From Lytechinus pictus (lineage: Eukaryota > Echinodermata > Echinoidea > Temnopleuroida > Toxopneustidae): a DNA stretch of 64,000 nt. The notes under the pieces are model-generated. The model searched no databases and had not been told where the DNA came from. It worked only from the letters and a program-made list of their open reading frames with translations. Of the stretch, positions 37,401 through 46,737 are shown one piece after another. Position 1 is the first letter of the stretch. The number at the start of each line of letters is the position of its first letter. The position numbers were made by a program, and so were the translations under genes. The stretch is taken from assembly GCF_037042905.1 (NCBI RefSeq), contig NW_026974140.1, forward strand, positions 15,116,001 through 15,180,000, read 5' to 3'.

Positions 37401-40400
37401 TATTTTGGAGGAGAGGTAGAGAATGATTATGAAGAGTATATAGAGGGGAATGGAAAATATGCACAGAGGGAGAGAAAGATAGAGGGAGAGAGAACGAGTG
37501 AGAAGGGGGATAGAGATGAGAGAGAGAGAGGTGTAAAATAAATAAAAACAAAATACCGCATGCTTTATTTTCACATAGATAGATAGATAAATTTCATTTT
37601 CACACGGTAAAAACCCAAACAGATACAAAGTTTAATTTGCATTGGGGCCGTGTCATGAATAAAATGTACAAAGTAAAACGCACTCAATCTTAATACACAT
37701 GAATAACACATAAAACATAATAATCGTAATTCTTACCAGGTGATGATACAAAAAGGTAAGTTTATACAAATAATTACGACTTATAATCAAATGATACGTT
37801 GAAAAAATACAGAATATCTTCAGTATGAATGCATAATACAGAAAATATAAACATAATAGCTTGGTAAACATAATAGCTTGGTAAGCTTAAATTCGGCAGA
37901 TTTTATCCTTTCATTATGAAATTCCAAGGAAATTGTCCAAACATTTTTTTTTTTTTAATCAGAATAATTGAAAGATATATGATCGATACTCTGTTTATCT
38001 TGTTATGAATAAGAAGAAGTACTATCGCATCCTCTTTCCGTGTCGGTGGATCCTTTCGTCGAACACAAATATTGGTACACCCATCTTACAAGACTGTCTT
38101 ATAAAAAAATCAAATATTTTCAACGATCTGATTTATTTGCAGACAGTAAACACTTTTCTTTTCATTTCCCCTAAGTTATAAAGAATAACTGTACATGCTT
38201 TCATTGACGCTTCTATTGGGGGAAAAAATCATTCGGTAAACCGAGAAACAGAACTTATGTAATGTCTTAAAATTCGTTCAATCCGTATATAAATGTACAG
38301 GTCAAATTTAATTTATACTCTCTGCATCGTTGCAGATGCTTCGCAATATCTTTACACAAAAATATAAAAATAAGCGATAAGGAAAATCGAATTACGTGTT
38401 ATCTTGATCAAACATAACGTAATACATTCCTATCACGAATGGTTGCTAGCGTTTCAATTGGAAAGTCCTCTTTTATTTCTTTACAACTTTCCAAGAAGTA
38501 CCAGTTTAAAAACTTACATGGAATTCATATGCAATCACAGCATAACCCGATGCTGCTGCCGAGCTTGCTAAACCTATAAACGAACTGCTACCGATGTTAC
38601 TCACGTACAAGGATAAACCAACCTGTACAGATTAGAAATAATATTCAGATTAATTTCAATAGTTATATGGTTTAAATACGATAATTTTCAATCAATTCGT
38701 TCCCACACTCATTCAATTTATTTATTTACACAGTTTTATGTTTAAAAAGAAACAATCTAATTTTAAGGACACTTCTAATTTCATCTGATTTAGAGCGTTT
38801 GGTATCAGTGGCGACCTATCAATTGAATCTGCAGGAGGGGCAACAAATTATATGCAACTCCCCATCAAAAGTTCTCTGACACAAAAAAAAAAGGGCAGCC
38901 CCACTCAGGTTCGCTAGTGTGTAGTATCAGTGTGGGCTTAATGCTGCCATGTTGTATGTTAGATAACTATTTGACCAAGATTTCGAGTATTTTAAGCATA
39001 TTACTTACCAACCACCAAGACATGTCCCTTCCTGCTAAAAAATAACCACTGGTTGTATTCTTGTTGCCTGCCCGCCATGATACCTAAAATACAATAATCA
39101 TGGGGTAACATTTGCATAAATAATCACAGAATACTTTTTCACTAACATAACAAAATCGTTAATAGATATATTTGATCTATGATAGTATTTAAACATATTT
39201 TTGATGAATCAATTAAAATCAGAATGTGTCTGAAAGCCGCCCCTACGATTCATTGATGTCAGCTATACCTGCGCGTATTAAAAGATTACACTTTGAAATA
39301 TTGCTATAAAAGATGATATGTTCATAATTTTATACACATATATATATCTATTGGTATATGTCTCTTTGAGTGAATGACGATATAATTATCGAAAAATATC
39401 ATCGTTTGAGTTGACCACCTTCTCACAATGTGAATGAATTTCATGTTAATTTTCATAATTATATGTCATTTCAAAAGTCGAGACTGTGCTATATATTGAT
39501 TTTTATGATTTCCTATATACTACTAATTATTATTCATTATATCTATATCACTTCGGAAATTACTGTTTGAGTAAGCATTTTGCCAAGAAAACTAGCTGTT
39601 CAACCCATTTTCCTGATTACTGCTGACTGGTAGATGAAAGTTGTGTAATCATTATTTACCTATGTGCTAAAGGCAAGTAAATTCTATGACAAACATGAGT
39701 CTTTTCAATGGCCTGAGGGCATGCCAGTGATCATTGAATTATGTAGAAGTAATACGTCTCCTTCCATTTTCTGTGGATATTTCAAGATTTTGTTTGTTAG
39801 ATAGCTTTCTACTTGTATGAATTATTTATGAAGAAAAATCTTTATTCGTTTGACATGCATTTTTAACCAATAGTTGGTAAGTTCATTTACCAATCTAATA
39901 TCTTTTTAGAGTGTGTTGTTAAATGCATCTTTTTCACTGAATATACCCAATATACACACTTATCATCATGATTTCCAACAATATGACCTTACTTCTTGGT
40001 TTTGTTGTGAGGTATAGTGATTCTTTATCAAAAGATATCACAGGCCGGGGAAATTGGTAGCATATCAGTAAATAACTTGACATTAAGTTGCTCTTCATTA
40101 CTATACACCCTATTCTGTTTATTTATCATTAGATAATTATAAGAAGCCAGTGAGAAGATCGCTTATGAAGCACTATAGTGATCTCATTGAAAACGCCTAA
40201 AATCTCGGTCGGTCGATCAATATTTACTTTAAACTTTGAATCGCTGTGAATGACCTTTACCCATCGATACGATGTATCTATTCCAAATACACGATAGTAT
40301 TAAAAACCTTCAATGCTTCCAGATTGTCTTATTATAGGGATGGATAATGCACCCAACATTATTTTGTTAAGGCCGGTCACACCGCCAGGACTTTGCTGGA

Positions 40401-43292
40401 GCGTTCCTGGAGCGGTGAATTTTCATCACCGCTCTCTACACTTCGCCACAGTTAAGAAGTTGGCCCCCGTTAAGGCAATGCCGTATACACTCGGCCACCG
40501 CTGATGGTCCCTCCTACCGCTCCGAGAGTTTTGAGCTGCACAAAATATTGCGAGCGGAGAGGAGCGGGCAATTTTCTGCTCCGGCAAAGTTCATCACCGC
40601 TCCAACATGCAACGCCCAGTCAAAGTTTGGCACCGCTAGACGCAAGTTCGTGGACGCTTGGGTCCGCTAGGTCAATGCAGAAATCCTAAAACGCTGGACT
40701 ACCGCTGCTTCGCCAGCTTTGCCCGGGCGGTGATTAAACGTTGCACAAACTTTGGTGGAGCGATTGTAAGCGTTTTACGAGCGGACACGGGATTGCTGGA
40801 TCGGTGTCGGGCGTTGAAGCAGCGATCCATTATGCATGTTATGGTGATGAACTTTGGTTTAGCGCTCAACACTCACGTCACCACTAAACCAACGCTAAGG
40901 CAACGCCGGCTTCAGCGGTGCACCGCTAAGGCAACGCCCGTGTTTTCGATCCCCCCCCCCCATTATTGTGCGCGGTGACGAGCGTTGTCGAAATTCGGCC
41001 CCCTCTCCCTACCATTAAGGAACGCTCCAACAAAGTTCGGGCGGTGTGACCAGCCTTTACCAATTATAATTGCGCGGTCGTGTTGAACGGGAAAAAAAAA
41101 TCGAAATCATGTTAGGAACACAAAATATGGTCGCATTCAACGGTTGAGGGAAATGAACAAAGTGCATATGCTGCGTAATAACATTCTTTACAAAGCGACA
41201 ACCATTGAATTTATCTTTGTTGCTAAGCAACATGATTTGGGTTGTGAATTCAAGCTGAACAAAGAACATGAAAGGAAAGCAAATAAACTTTATTGTCGAT
41301 GTCAATAAAAATATGAACAAAGAAGGGAAAAGAAAATAGACAAGATTTTCACACACAAGAATACTTCCCAAGTTGTGCTGAAAACAAGGTTACTCAAATA
41401 GACACGATTCTCATGAATAATCGAAATAACATATTAATGGGATATATTTCTGTTTTGTTTTCAAGTTTGTGTTATTTACTCTAAAGAGGAACGAAAGGGA
41501 ATCGGTCTTTGATAAGATAGGCCTACTTGATAAACACAGCCTTCAAAACTAAATTAATTATCCTTACACTCTAAAACAGAGTGATCCGCGCTATAATGAT
41601 GATAAATGCAATTTATCAAGGGACCATAATCCATCTCGTTAGAGATGCTCAGGGCGAACAAGTGAAGGGAGAGCAAACAAAAATGTATTAAAAAAAATCA
41701 TCATAACCGTCCTCACGGCTGACTTTCGAGGTCAAAATTAATACAGAAAGAGTAAAAAAAATAAGACCCTAAAGTTTGTGTTAGTTGACTATTTTCCCGT
41801 ATAAGGACTGAGGTAATTGAAGATCAAATTACTTCATTACATCTTTGTTTTCAATTTATTTTGTGGTGTATAGCCTAGTGACAATTTTACCAGTGATATT
41901 TTTAGGGTGTGTTTATCCGCCACTTTTTTACCCTAGAATCATGATCTGAATCATGATTCTGCAGAATCACGAAATTGAATATAATCATGATTAGAATCAC
42001 AAACATGAAACACGAAAAAAGGGGCGTTTGGAAAGACGTTTCTGCAGAATCACGTACGAAAATGTTCGAATAAACGATATCGTGATTACAATCATGATTC
42101 TATGACCTCACTGTTGTGTCGGGCTACTTTCGGTTTGACTCTTGCCAAGCTCAAGGCGCTCTCTATGCTCATTGTATGTACATGATTATGTACTACGCAT
42201 GCATTTCTTGTCATGTTTAAGTTCTGTGTTGGTCATCGCATCATCCACTACTTTTCATTTTTTTGGTCATGTCTTCAAGTTCTAGTAAATGAATTAACTG
42301 GACAGACAATTATATGTTGTTGAGTATACAGTATCAATATTAAATTGGATCTACGCTGAAATTCACTTCCGAACACCATTCTGGATAAACTAACAAGATG
42401 AATAGAAGCATATGGACCCTATATGATAGAAGTAAACAAAATGAGGTATAGACTGATTTCTGGAAGCAAAAGATTTTTCGAGAGCCGAAACACGTGCGAA
42501 AAACTTCCTCTGTCAAACTGCGCACTAGTGATGCGCACTGGATTGGCCCGAATCTGAGGAGAAACAGCATTGGAATGAAGGTCGTCTAAACGCTGATTCT
42601 GTGATATTGTGATTCGTGTTGTGTTTTTGAATCATGATTCAAATCATGATTCAAATCATGATTCTGGCTTGAGGACGCATAAACGCAGCCTAATGGTTAC
42701 ATTATTAATGCACGTTAATCTATTCACACATGAAATGTCAAATGAATATCAATGTGAATTTAAAAAAATAATTCGGTGTGTTAGTAATTGAATATGCATC
42801 ATGATTGCATGCCACTATTTAGTACATTTCTGGGTTTTTTTTAATGATGTAATTTAAAATAAAACGGTCCTGCATCAAATAAAAAGCTCTAGATGATAAT
42901 GAACTTATAGCTATTTCGTGTATGAAAAGGATTATATAGCCCTGGGTGTCATGAAGGGGGGGGGGGGTGATATTGATATTGGAACATAAATTGTGAAAAA
43001 TAAACTTTCCCTGACAATTTCCTTTCAATTTATTTGATTCAGAGAGGCTATTGGCCTAACTCCTGATGACATTGCATCTAACTTCAAACACACAGTTGAA
43101 ACTGAAACTTTGATAATAATATCAAGGCCTTGTTTAAATCTTCTAATTAGAGAATGATGCGGAGAAGGTGAAGTATTAGGTCATACGATTTTTATTCCTT
43201 ACCCACAATCCAAGAGAAAATACGATGAGAAAATGAAGGACAATAATGACTATATCTGCTGCTTCTAGATTTGTATTCGGATCGTCCGCCAT
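20390..43292 (-). CDS. SLC5A: SGLT-type sodium-solute cotransporter (SLC5A family)
   Basis: Predicted plasma-membrane Na+-coupled symporter of the SGLT/SMIT branch with 14 membrane helices. Coding exons in transcript order (complement): 43203-43292, 39009-39083, 38518-38622, 37310-37369, 36624-36728, 27297-27483, 26585-26805, 25974-26109, 24889-24996, 24088-24238, 23486-23654, 22598-22813, 22222-22348, 20390-20610. Total 1971 nt, 656 aa; human SGLT1 has 664. Phases agree and all introns are GT-AG. Start [15 protein letters not shown]1 at about 13-30. Family marks: SNIGS (63-67), FLAGRD in exon 2, [13 protein letters not shown] in exon 6, [14 protein letters not shown] (299-312), the Na+-site [12 protein letters not shown] in exon 10, YIQSISSY with Gln443, and a final helix ending FAFYG. 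With a constant offset of 14 from human SGLT1 (numbers from memory), Asn78, Glu102, Tyr290, Lys321 and Gln457 are kept. His83 is Ser69 and Trp291 is Phe277, so the substrate may not be glucose. The exact paralogue (SLC5A1/3/9/10/11-like) cannot be decided here. Confidence 0.93.
21001..22185 (-). mobile_element. 5'-truncated CR1-like LINE relic in last transporter intron
   Basis: Read on the - strand, the segment opens with LLYVNDI and then VFADDTNSF (RT motif C) near 22100-22180. It continues with frame-broken sequence resembling the RT C-terminal part and ends in an A-rich tail at about 21001. It lies in the same orientation as the host gene, and its truncated end is only about 35 bp from the splice donor of exon 13 (at 22221). 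Not functional: stops, frameshifts, and no endonuclease or N-terminal RT. Confidence 0.7.
25332..25972. repeat. Long compound (CAT)n microsatellite in transporter intron 8
   Basis: A nearly pure (CAT)n run at about 25347-25409 is followed, after a short gap, by 450 bp of CAT/CAC/CGT/CAA/CAG triplets up to about 25960. On the gene strand it is GAT/ATG-rich and begins about ten bases after the exon 8 splice donor. Long open frames of poly-Met, poly-Ile, poly-His or poly-Ser here are artefacts of the triplet repeat. Confidence 0.85.
26440..26490 (+). repeat. tRNA-Leu-like 5' half, pseudo-tRNA or SINE head
   Basis: The stretch resembles the first half of a eukaryotic tRNA-Leu: a GGTACCG acceptor side, then box-A-like TGGTCGAGTGATCTAAGG. 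No T-arm, box B or matching acceptor side follows. It lies in intron 7 of the transporter, antisense to it. Probably a truncated SINE or tRNA pseudogene. Confidence 0.35.
27956..29533. mobile_element. hAT-like non-autonomous element in transporter intron 5
   Basis: The left end CAGTGGCGTAACAGG and right end CCTGTTACGCCGCTG are imperfect inverted repeats. Flanks are GAAAAAAG on the left and GAAAAAAAG on the right, a probable 8-bp target duplication blurred by the A run. The inside is low complexity: purine-rich 28010-28150, a run of G's near 28550, repeated 'gctcgcttcgctcgctcg' motifs near 29110 and 29345, and a run of C's near 29490-29506. No transposase. Confidence 0.7.
29875..30290 (-). mobile_element. 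LINE relic, C-terminal part of RT ORF
   Basis: On the - strand about 30020-30255 translates as a LINE ORF2 C-terminus: [16 protein letters not shown], then [35 protein letters not shown] and a final [11 protein letters not shown] before a stop. An internal stop replaces the conserved Trp before NALP. The sequence to 29875 would be its 3' tail. Confidence 0.65.
31637..33257 (-). mobile_element. 5'-truncated LINE (CR1/jockey-like) inserted in the foldback left arm
   Basis: The insertion interrupts a foldback unit: left host sequence 'aaatctacctcattt' (compare the intact unit at 31110) and right host sequence 'gagcatctttatatgg' (compare 31140). On the - strand it contains the RT ORF 33218-32118, a 3'UTR and a terminal (AAATC)n-type tail at 31637-31660. 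The 5' part (endonuclease and early RT) is missing. Confidence 0.8.
32118..33218 (-). CDS. LINE reverse transcriptase fragment, uninterrupted 366 aa
   Basis: An open RT segment starting inside the RT fold. Motif A is [13 protein letters not shown] (near residue 11, with the first catalytic Asp), motif B is [14 protein letters not shown] (near 69-82), and motif C is FADDTNIF (about 100-107, catalytic Asp pair). A thumb-like and C-terminal LINE region follows ([24 protein letters not shown], ending in [11 protein letters not shown]). The frame stays open upstream to about 33250 ([13 protein letters not shown]), so the Met at 33218 is not a real start. Endonuclease and RT N-terminus are absent, so it is not autonomous. 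The lack of stops means a fairly recent insertion. It is in sense orientation in the transporter intron. Confidence 0.8.
   Translation of the reverse strand: MADKEHVIGIFLDLSKAFDTLNHKILLHKLHLYGIRGNAHRWLENYLSNRQQYVTFNGIDSTFKTIECGVPQGSILGPLLFLLYVNDISNTSALLSFILFADDTNIFYAHTELETVISTWFKCNKLSLNINKTHFMHFKHYNTHAVNNTITINIDNVSLQQKQHSKFLGVTIDENLSWNNHLSQVTTSVSKGVGIISKLKYILPEKTLFLLYNVLVLPHISYCNIVWGNCGKTKLNPIFLLQKRAVRICTGSQYLARSNPLFFKLKTLKISDINTFHAAIFMFKYKKGLLPPSFQNMFTLNNTIHSYPTRNSTNFHLTNPKLITHKSIRHYGADLWNDLSHDIKLCTSLYSFKAVLKKNTLSSYYF
33815..34262 (+). mobile_element. LINE relic, RT C-terminus plus (ATC)n tail
   Basis: On the + strand about 33829-33952 reads [20 protein letters not shown] and [16 protein letters not shown]. 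After a frameshift, 33959 onward reads [20 protein letters not shown] then [14 protein letters not shown], the usual LINE ORF2 C-terminus. A short 3' tail ends in (ATC)n at 34248-34262. A dead remnant, opposite in orientation to the neighbouring LINE. Confidence 0.65.
35390..35690 (+). mobile_element. LINE relic, N-terminal RT motifs
   Basis: With several frameshifts the + strand reads [64 protein letters not shown]. This matches the early RT region of non-LTR elements (the GPDGI and PIFKKG...NYRPIS blocks). The DNA from 34600 to 35390 may be its degraded upstream part, but I cannot support that from motifs. Confidence 0.5.
37373..37535 (-). promoter_or_regulatory. Extended polypyrimidine tract before transporter exon 4
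   Basis: On the gene strand roughly 160 nt immediately before the exon 4 acceptor (37370-37372) are strongly CT-rich, including (CT)n runs, interrupted by a short TA-rich patch. Such tracts bind U2AF and PTB-type factors. The exon is only 60 nt and in phase 0-0, so skipping would keep the frame. Confidence 0.4.
37560..37660 (-). repeat. Possible LINE 3'-end fragment
   Basis: The segment around 'ggggccgtgtcatgaataaa' with flanking A/T-rich sequence resembles the 3' tail region of the LINE fragment at 44505-44640. It lies in intron 3 of the transporter. Weak similarity judged by eye. Confidence 0.25.
40367..41059. mobile_element. GC-rich inverted-repeat element with TTA target duplication
   Basis: The ends AGGCCGGTCACACCGC (40370) and GCGGTGTGACCAGCCT (to 41056) are inverted repeats, flanked by TTA on each side (40367-40369 and 41057-41059). 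The interior is far more GC-rich than its surroundings and is made of short recurring pieces such as CACCGCT, GCGGTG, GGCAACGCC and AAAGTTC in both orientations. No transposase. The 3-bp TTA duplication is typical of PIF/Harbinger elements; that assignment is inference. Confidence 0.65.
41903..42692. mobile_element. Inverted-repeat element with AATCATGATT subrepeats
   Basis: The ends GGGTGTGTTTATCCG (41905) and, on the right, CATAAACGCAGCC (to 42690) match as inverted repeats, flanked by TA. The palindromic decamer AATCATGATT or close variants recurs inside both ends: near 41937, 41951, 41985 and 42091 on the left, and three times in 42629-42664 on the right. No coding capacity. Flanking TA suggests Tc1/mariner-like or another TA-targeting family. 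Confidence 0.55.
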
Positions 43293-43531
43293 TGCACAAT
43301 ATTTGTATTCAGAATATCCAAAAAATTATATCAGAAATGCGTTGATAGAAGACACAGCTTACGACGGTGTATACCTCCAACTAAATCAATAGTATAGTGT
43401 CTTCCTCGATCAGCAGATTTCAAACCAATACAGCTATCAGTTGAGATAACATCGTATTAATAGTGCGCCGAATCATAGGGCGTATCCATACCACATTGGG
43501 ACTACAGATTTAAAGGGCTACACCATAGTAT

Positions 43532-44323
43532 CAGTGGCGTAGCTAGGATTTTTTTCCGGGAGGGGGGGGGGCACTGGGGGTCCTTGCTTTTTCAGGGGGG
43601 CACCATTTTTTCCGGTGTGTTGGGTATCATTAATAATGCGATCGTGAAGCGTGAGCAGACAATTATTGATATTCTGATGTGAAACTGGATAATTTAAGTA
43701 CATTTTAAATAAAGAACATTCAGGCTATCGCGCATGTTTTAGATTTAGACCTAGAATCTGGGCATTCTGAATACATTTGTTTAATGGAACATTATGGAAT
43801 ACACGTAGCCGGGACACGTAGACAATATGAACTTGGCAAATCAAACAATGTGACCACGCAGCGTGAGCTTAAAATGCTGATATATGTAGACCATAAAACG
43901 GACATTTTACAGAGCACTTAAATTTGTAAATGAAAAAAAATAATGAAAGCTCGATGTCCGAGCTAAAATATGTTTTGTATATTGACTTCAAAACTTGCTC
44001 CATATCAGCCTATTGAGCAAGATATGGATCTCATCGAACAGGCAATTCTGGCGCGAAGCGCAAGCAAACATTTTATATAGTAACATGAAGGATTTGTTTT
44101 TTTGTTGCAAGTCTTCCCCTCACATTATTTCATTCACTCGTCTTCCTCCTCTTATTTTCCTCTTTTTTTTTCTTCTGTCTTTCTTCTTTTCTTCTTTCTC
44201 CCTTTTTTTATTGCTCTGCCATTTTTTTTCAGGGTGGGGGGGGGGCACCTGGGGGGCACACCAAATCTCAAGGGGGCACATGCCCCCAGCCCCCCCCCCC
44301 CCCCCCCCGTAGCTACGCCACTG
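43532..44323. mobile_element. hAT MITE with perfect 8-bp target duplication
   Basis: Terminal inverted repeats CAGTGGCGTAGCTA (from 43532) and TAGCTACGCCACTG (to 44323) are exact. They are bordered by the identical octamers CATAGTAT at 43524-43531 and 44324-44331, the hallmark of hAT insertion. Length 792 bp with no transposase. The interior shares its right half with the element at 1-1408. It sits 231 bp upstream of the transporter start codon, in the space where its promoter should be. Confidence 0.88.
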
Positions 44324-44504
44324 CATAGTATGATAGGAGTCCATAATTTGTCGGCTTGATACTTGAATGTGAAATTTAAACATGTTTTTTTTTTTTTCAT
44401 TAATAATATAAGTTGTTGGACCAATGCTTATAATGTTACTGTCTCAGATGATGTGTATAAGGAGTCTATTATACCCCCTCCCCGCTGACAAAAGATATAT
44501 ACAT

Positions 44505-44640
44505 GATTTGATTTGATTTGATTTATTGTTTTCTTCTGCATCCATGGAACATTCGTATTATACATTTTCCATAATATGTTAGCTTTTTGGCATGAATCAT
44601 AAATAAAGTGTACCAAAAAAAATAAAAATAATTCCAGACA
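44505..44640 (-). repeat. LINE 3'-end fragment
   Basis: It begins with the (TTTGA)n-type motif TGATTTGATTTGATTTATT, the complement of the tail seen on the LINE at 31637. A/T-rich 3'UTR-like sequence follows. No coding part remains. Confidence 0.4.
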
Positions 44641-44780
44641 AAAATGATTAACTACCAAATTATTATATGATATTCACAATTTGCAGGAGAAGGATTGTCA
44701 TCATAAGCAGATTGCTTGAAGAAAAATGACAATCCCAAACTAAAACTAATTAAATTAATTAATACGTTTATAAAGCAGAA

Positions 44781-45104
44781 TAGATTAGTGTGGTCAGATT
44801 GATATATTTGCCTAAAACGAATGTCCTCATTGTTATCAATATCCTACAGAAATCCCTATCCAAACATTATCTGCTCTTGTTATCTTGGTAATTGAGAGAT
44901 AAATGTTCTCAACCATCATGATCATACGAACCTCCGATTCTCAAGACATTTCAGGAAAATTTATGTTTGAAAACATCTTCCAAATCTGAGGGAAGATTGC
45001 ATCAGAGAAGGGCCTATATAAAAATGGAAAATATGCTTTAAAAATAGTGTCATCGAAAGTTAGTATGTGAAATTTGTTTTTATGTTAATTATTTGATAAT
45101 ATTT
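44781..45104 (+). repeat. Local duplication, copy A (no SINE)
   Basis: Nearly identical to 45622-46238 apart from the SINE in that copy. Shared blocks run from 'ttgatatatttgcc' through 'taaaaatagtgtcatcgaaa'. Copy A carries the unoccupied SINE site as a single ATTATC at about 44866. Confidence 0.85.
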
Positions 45105-45170
45105 GATGGCCTAAACTTTCATGAATCCAAATATTTCAAGCAATTTAATCTAGCAAATATACTAGGCCTA

Positions 45171-45272
45171 TCACAAGATGTGAGAAACATTTTTAAGGTC
45201 TCCAATGTTTCTCAACTTTAGCCTAAAGTTAAACATTGGAGACCTTATAAAAATGTTTCTCACGTCTTGTGA
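45171..45272. repeat. Hairpin of about 100 bp between duplication copies
   Basis: The left arm TCACAAGATGTGAGAAACAT plus AAGGTCTCCAATGTTT pairs with AAACATTGGAGACCTT plus ATGTTTCTCACGTCTTGTGA on the right. The arms are about 48 nt, with a small mid bulge and a loop at ACTTTAGCCTAAAGT that itself pairs. It could be a MITE core or a transcribed hairpin. Confidence 0.6.
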
Positions 45273-45621
45273 GTCGTGTGAGAGTTGCGGCAAATCTCAC
45301 ACGTCGTATCTAAATTATGGTTTAATCAGCGGCCATTCTTAGTCTAGAATTGAGATTAGGCAGCAAGGAATATCAATTTATAGGAAATAATTATTTGAAT
45401 ATATAATTGTATAGGTAGGCCTATGTACCCACCGATAATGTTTATAACTTTCTGAATATTTTTCACATCTAATGATGACCTAAGATCCATTCTGAAACAT
45501 TTTAAATCATTATCAATTTCCCAACTTACGGTTGTAGATATACTGTCAGACTAAGAGGAGAACTAGACCCCTACCTCTCTCTGATCAATTTTCTGATTTA
45601 TCTTCAGAGAAATAGTCTATT

Positions 45622-46238
45622 ATAGATTACAGTGGTCGAATTGATATATTTGCCTAAAACGAATGTCCTCATTGTTATCAATATCCTACAGAAATCCCTA
45701 TCCAAACATAATCCAAACACAACGTGGAGCGTTGTGGCCCAGTGGATCAGTCTCCGGACTTTGAAACAGAGGGTCGTGGGTTCGAATCCCAGCCATGGCG
45801 TAATTTCCTTCAGCAAGAAACTGATCCACAATGTGCTGCACTCAACCCAGGTGAGGTAAATGGGTACCGGTAGGAAGTAATTCCTTAAAAAGCTGTGTGC
45901 GCTATGAACGCCTAGCTTAGCCGGGTAATATAGGAGCGCCTTGAGCACCTAACAAGGTGGATATGTGCGCAATATAAATACCCTATATTATTATTATTTA
46001 TATAATCTGCTCTTGTTATCTTGGTAATTGAGAGATAAATGTTCTCAACCATCATGATCATACGAACCTCCGATTCTCAAGACATTTCAGGAAAAATTTA
46101 TGTTTGAAAATATCTTCCAAATCTGAGGGAAGATTGCATCAGAGAAGGGCCTATAAAAATGGAAAATAGGCTTTAAAAATAGTGTCATCGAAAGTTAGTA
46201 TGTGAAATTTATTTTTATGTTAAATATTTGATAATATT
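45622..46238 (+). repeat. Local duplication, copy B (interrupted by SINE)
   Basis: Same sequence as 44781-45104, split by the SINE at 45714-46001. Small differences between the copies (for example TTATC versus TAATC at the insertion site) show independent drift after duplication. Confidence 0.85.
45714..46001 (+). mobile_element. tRNA-derived SINE
   Basis: Pol III promoter boxes are clear: box A TGGCCCAGTGG at 45735-45745 and box B GGTTCGAATCC at 45779-45789. An unrelated body and an (ATT)n tail follow. ATAATC duplications flank it at 45708-45713 and 46002-46007, and the empty site is preserved in copy A at 44866. A relative lies at 63291-63522 on the opposite strand. Confidence 0.85.
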
Positions 46239-46737
46239 CATTATGGTTGGAATTTAACCCTGTCTTTACTTAATGTTTCAAATCACTTGCTCCATAATGA
46301 TTCTCTCCTTTTTCCGATGTTAATATCAACTTTCAGATGCCTATATTGTAATGCTAATTCGCATATGCCTTGGCAACCCCGCATTTCTGTAATTATTACC
46401 CTTTCAACATCATAAAATCAATGTAAGTGAAGCCTTGATGATGTAATTTTAGTTTTAAGAGTATGTTCCTGAATTGTTCTTATCACTCTTTTTTATCAAT
46501 TGTATCTCAAGATGTATTGATCAATAATTCAAATTCAAATTCATGCTTATTATATACCTATAAAACAGAAAAGAAGGTATTGCAATGATATTGCATATAA
46601 TAATTATGATAAAATCCTAAAAACTATAAATCGAGATATATGCATCATATTTTTTCATAAGTAAACATAAACACAAAATACGAACAAATTATTATACATG
46701 GTCAATATTAATTATGTGAGAATTATATTTTTTTCAG

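Larger units (their letters stand above)
39084..43202 (-). other. Transporter intron 1 (4.1 kb)
   Basis: AT-rich except for the GC-rich element at 40369-41059. A second inverted-repeat element occupies 41903-42692. Nothing was recognised in 39084-40365 or 42700-43202 beyond a G run at 42957-42967. Confidence 0.6.

Noticed and set aside
40313-40978. Three overlapping + strand frames in GC-rich DNA as a gene
   Set aside because: Long frames are expected in GC-rich sequence. The block is bounded by transposon ends and made of shuffled short repeats.
44102-44424. Open frames at the G/C-rich end of the hAT MITE
   Set aside because: Low-complexity pyrimidine and homopolymer tracts in a noncoding element.
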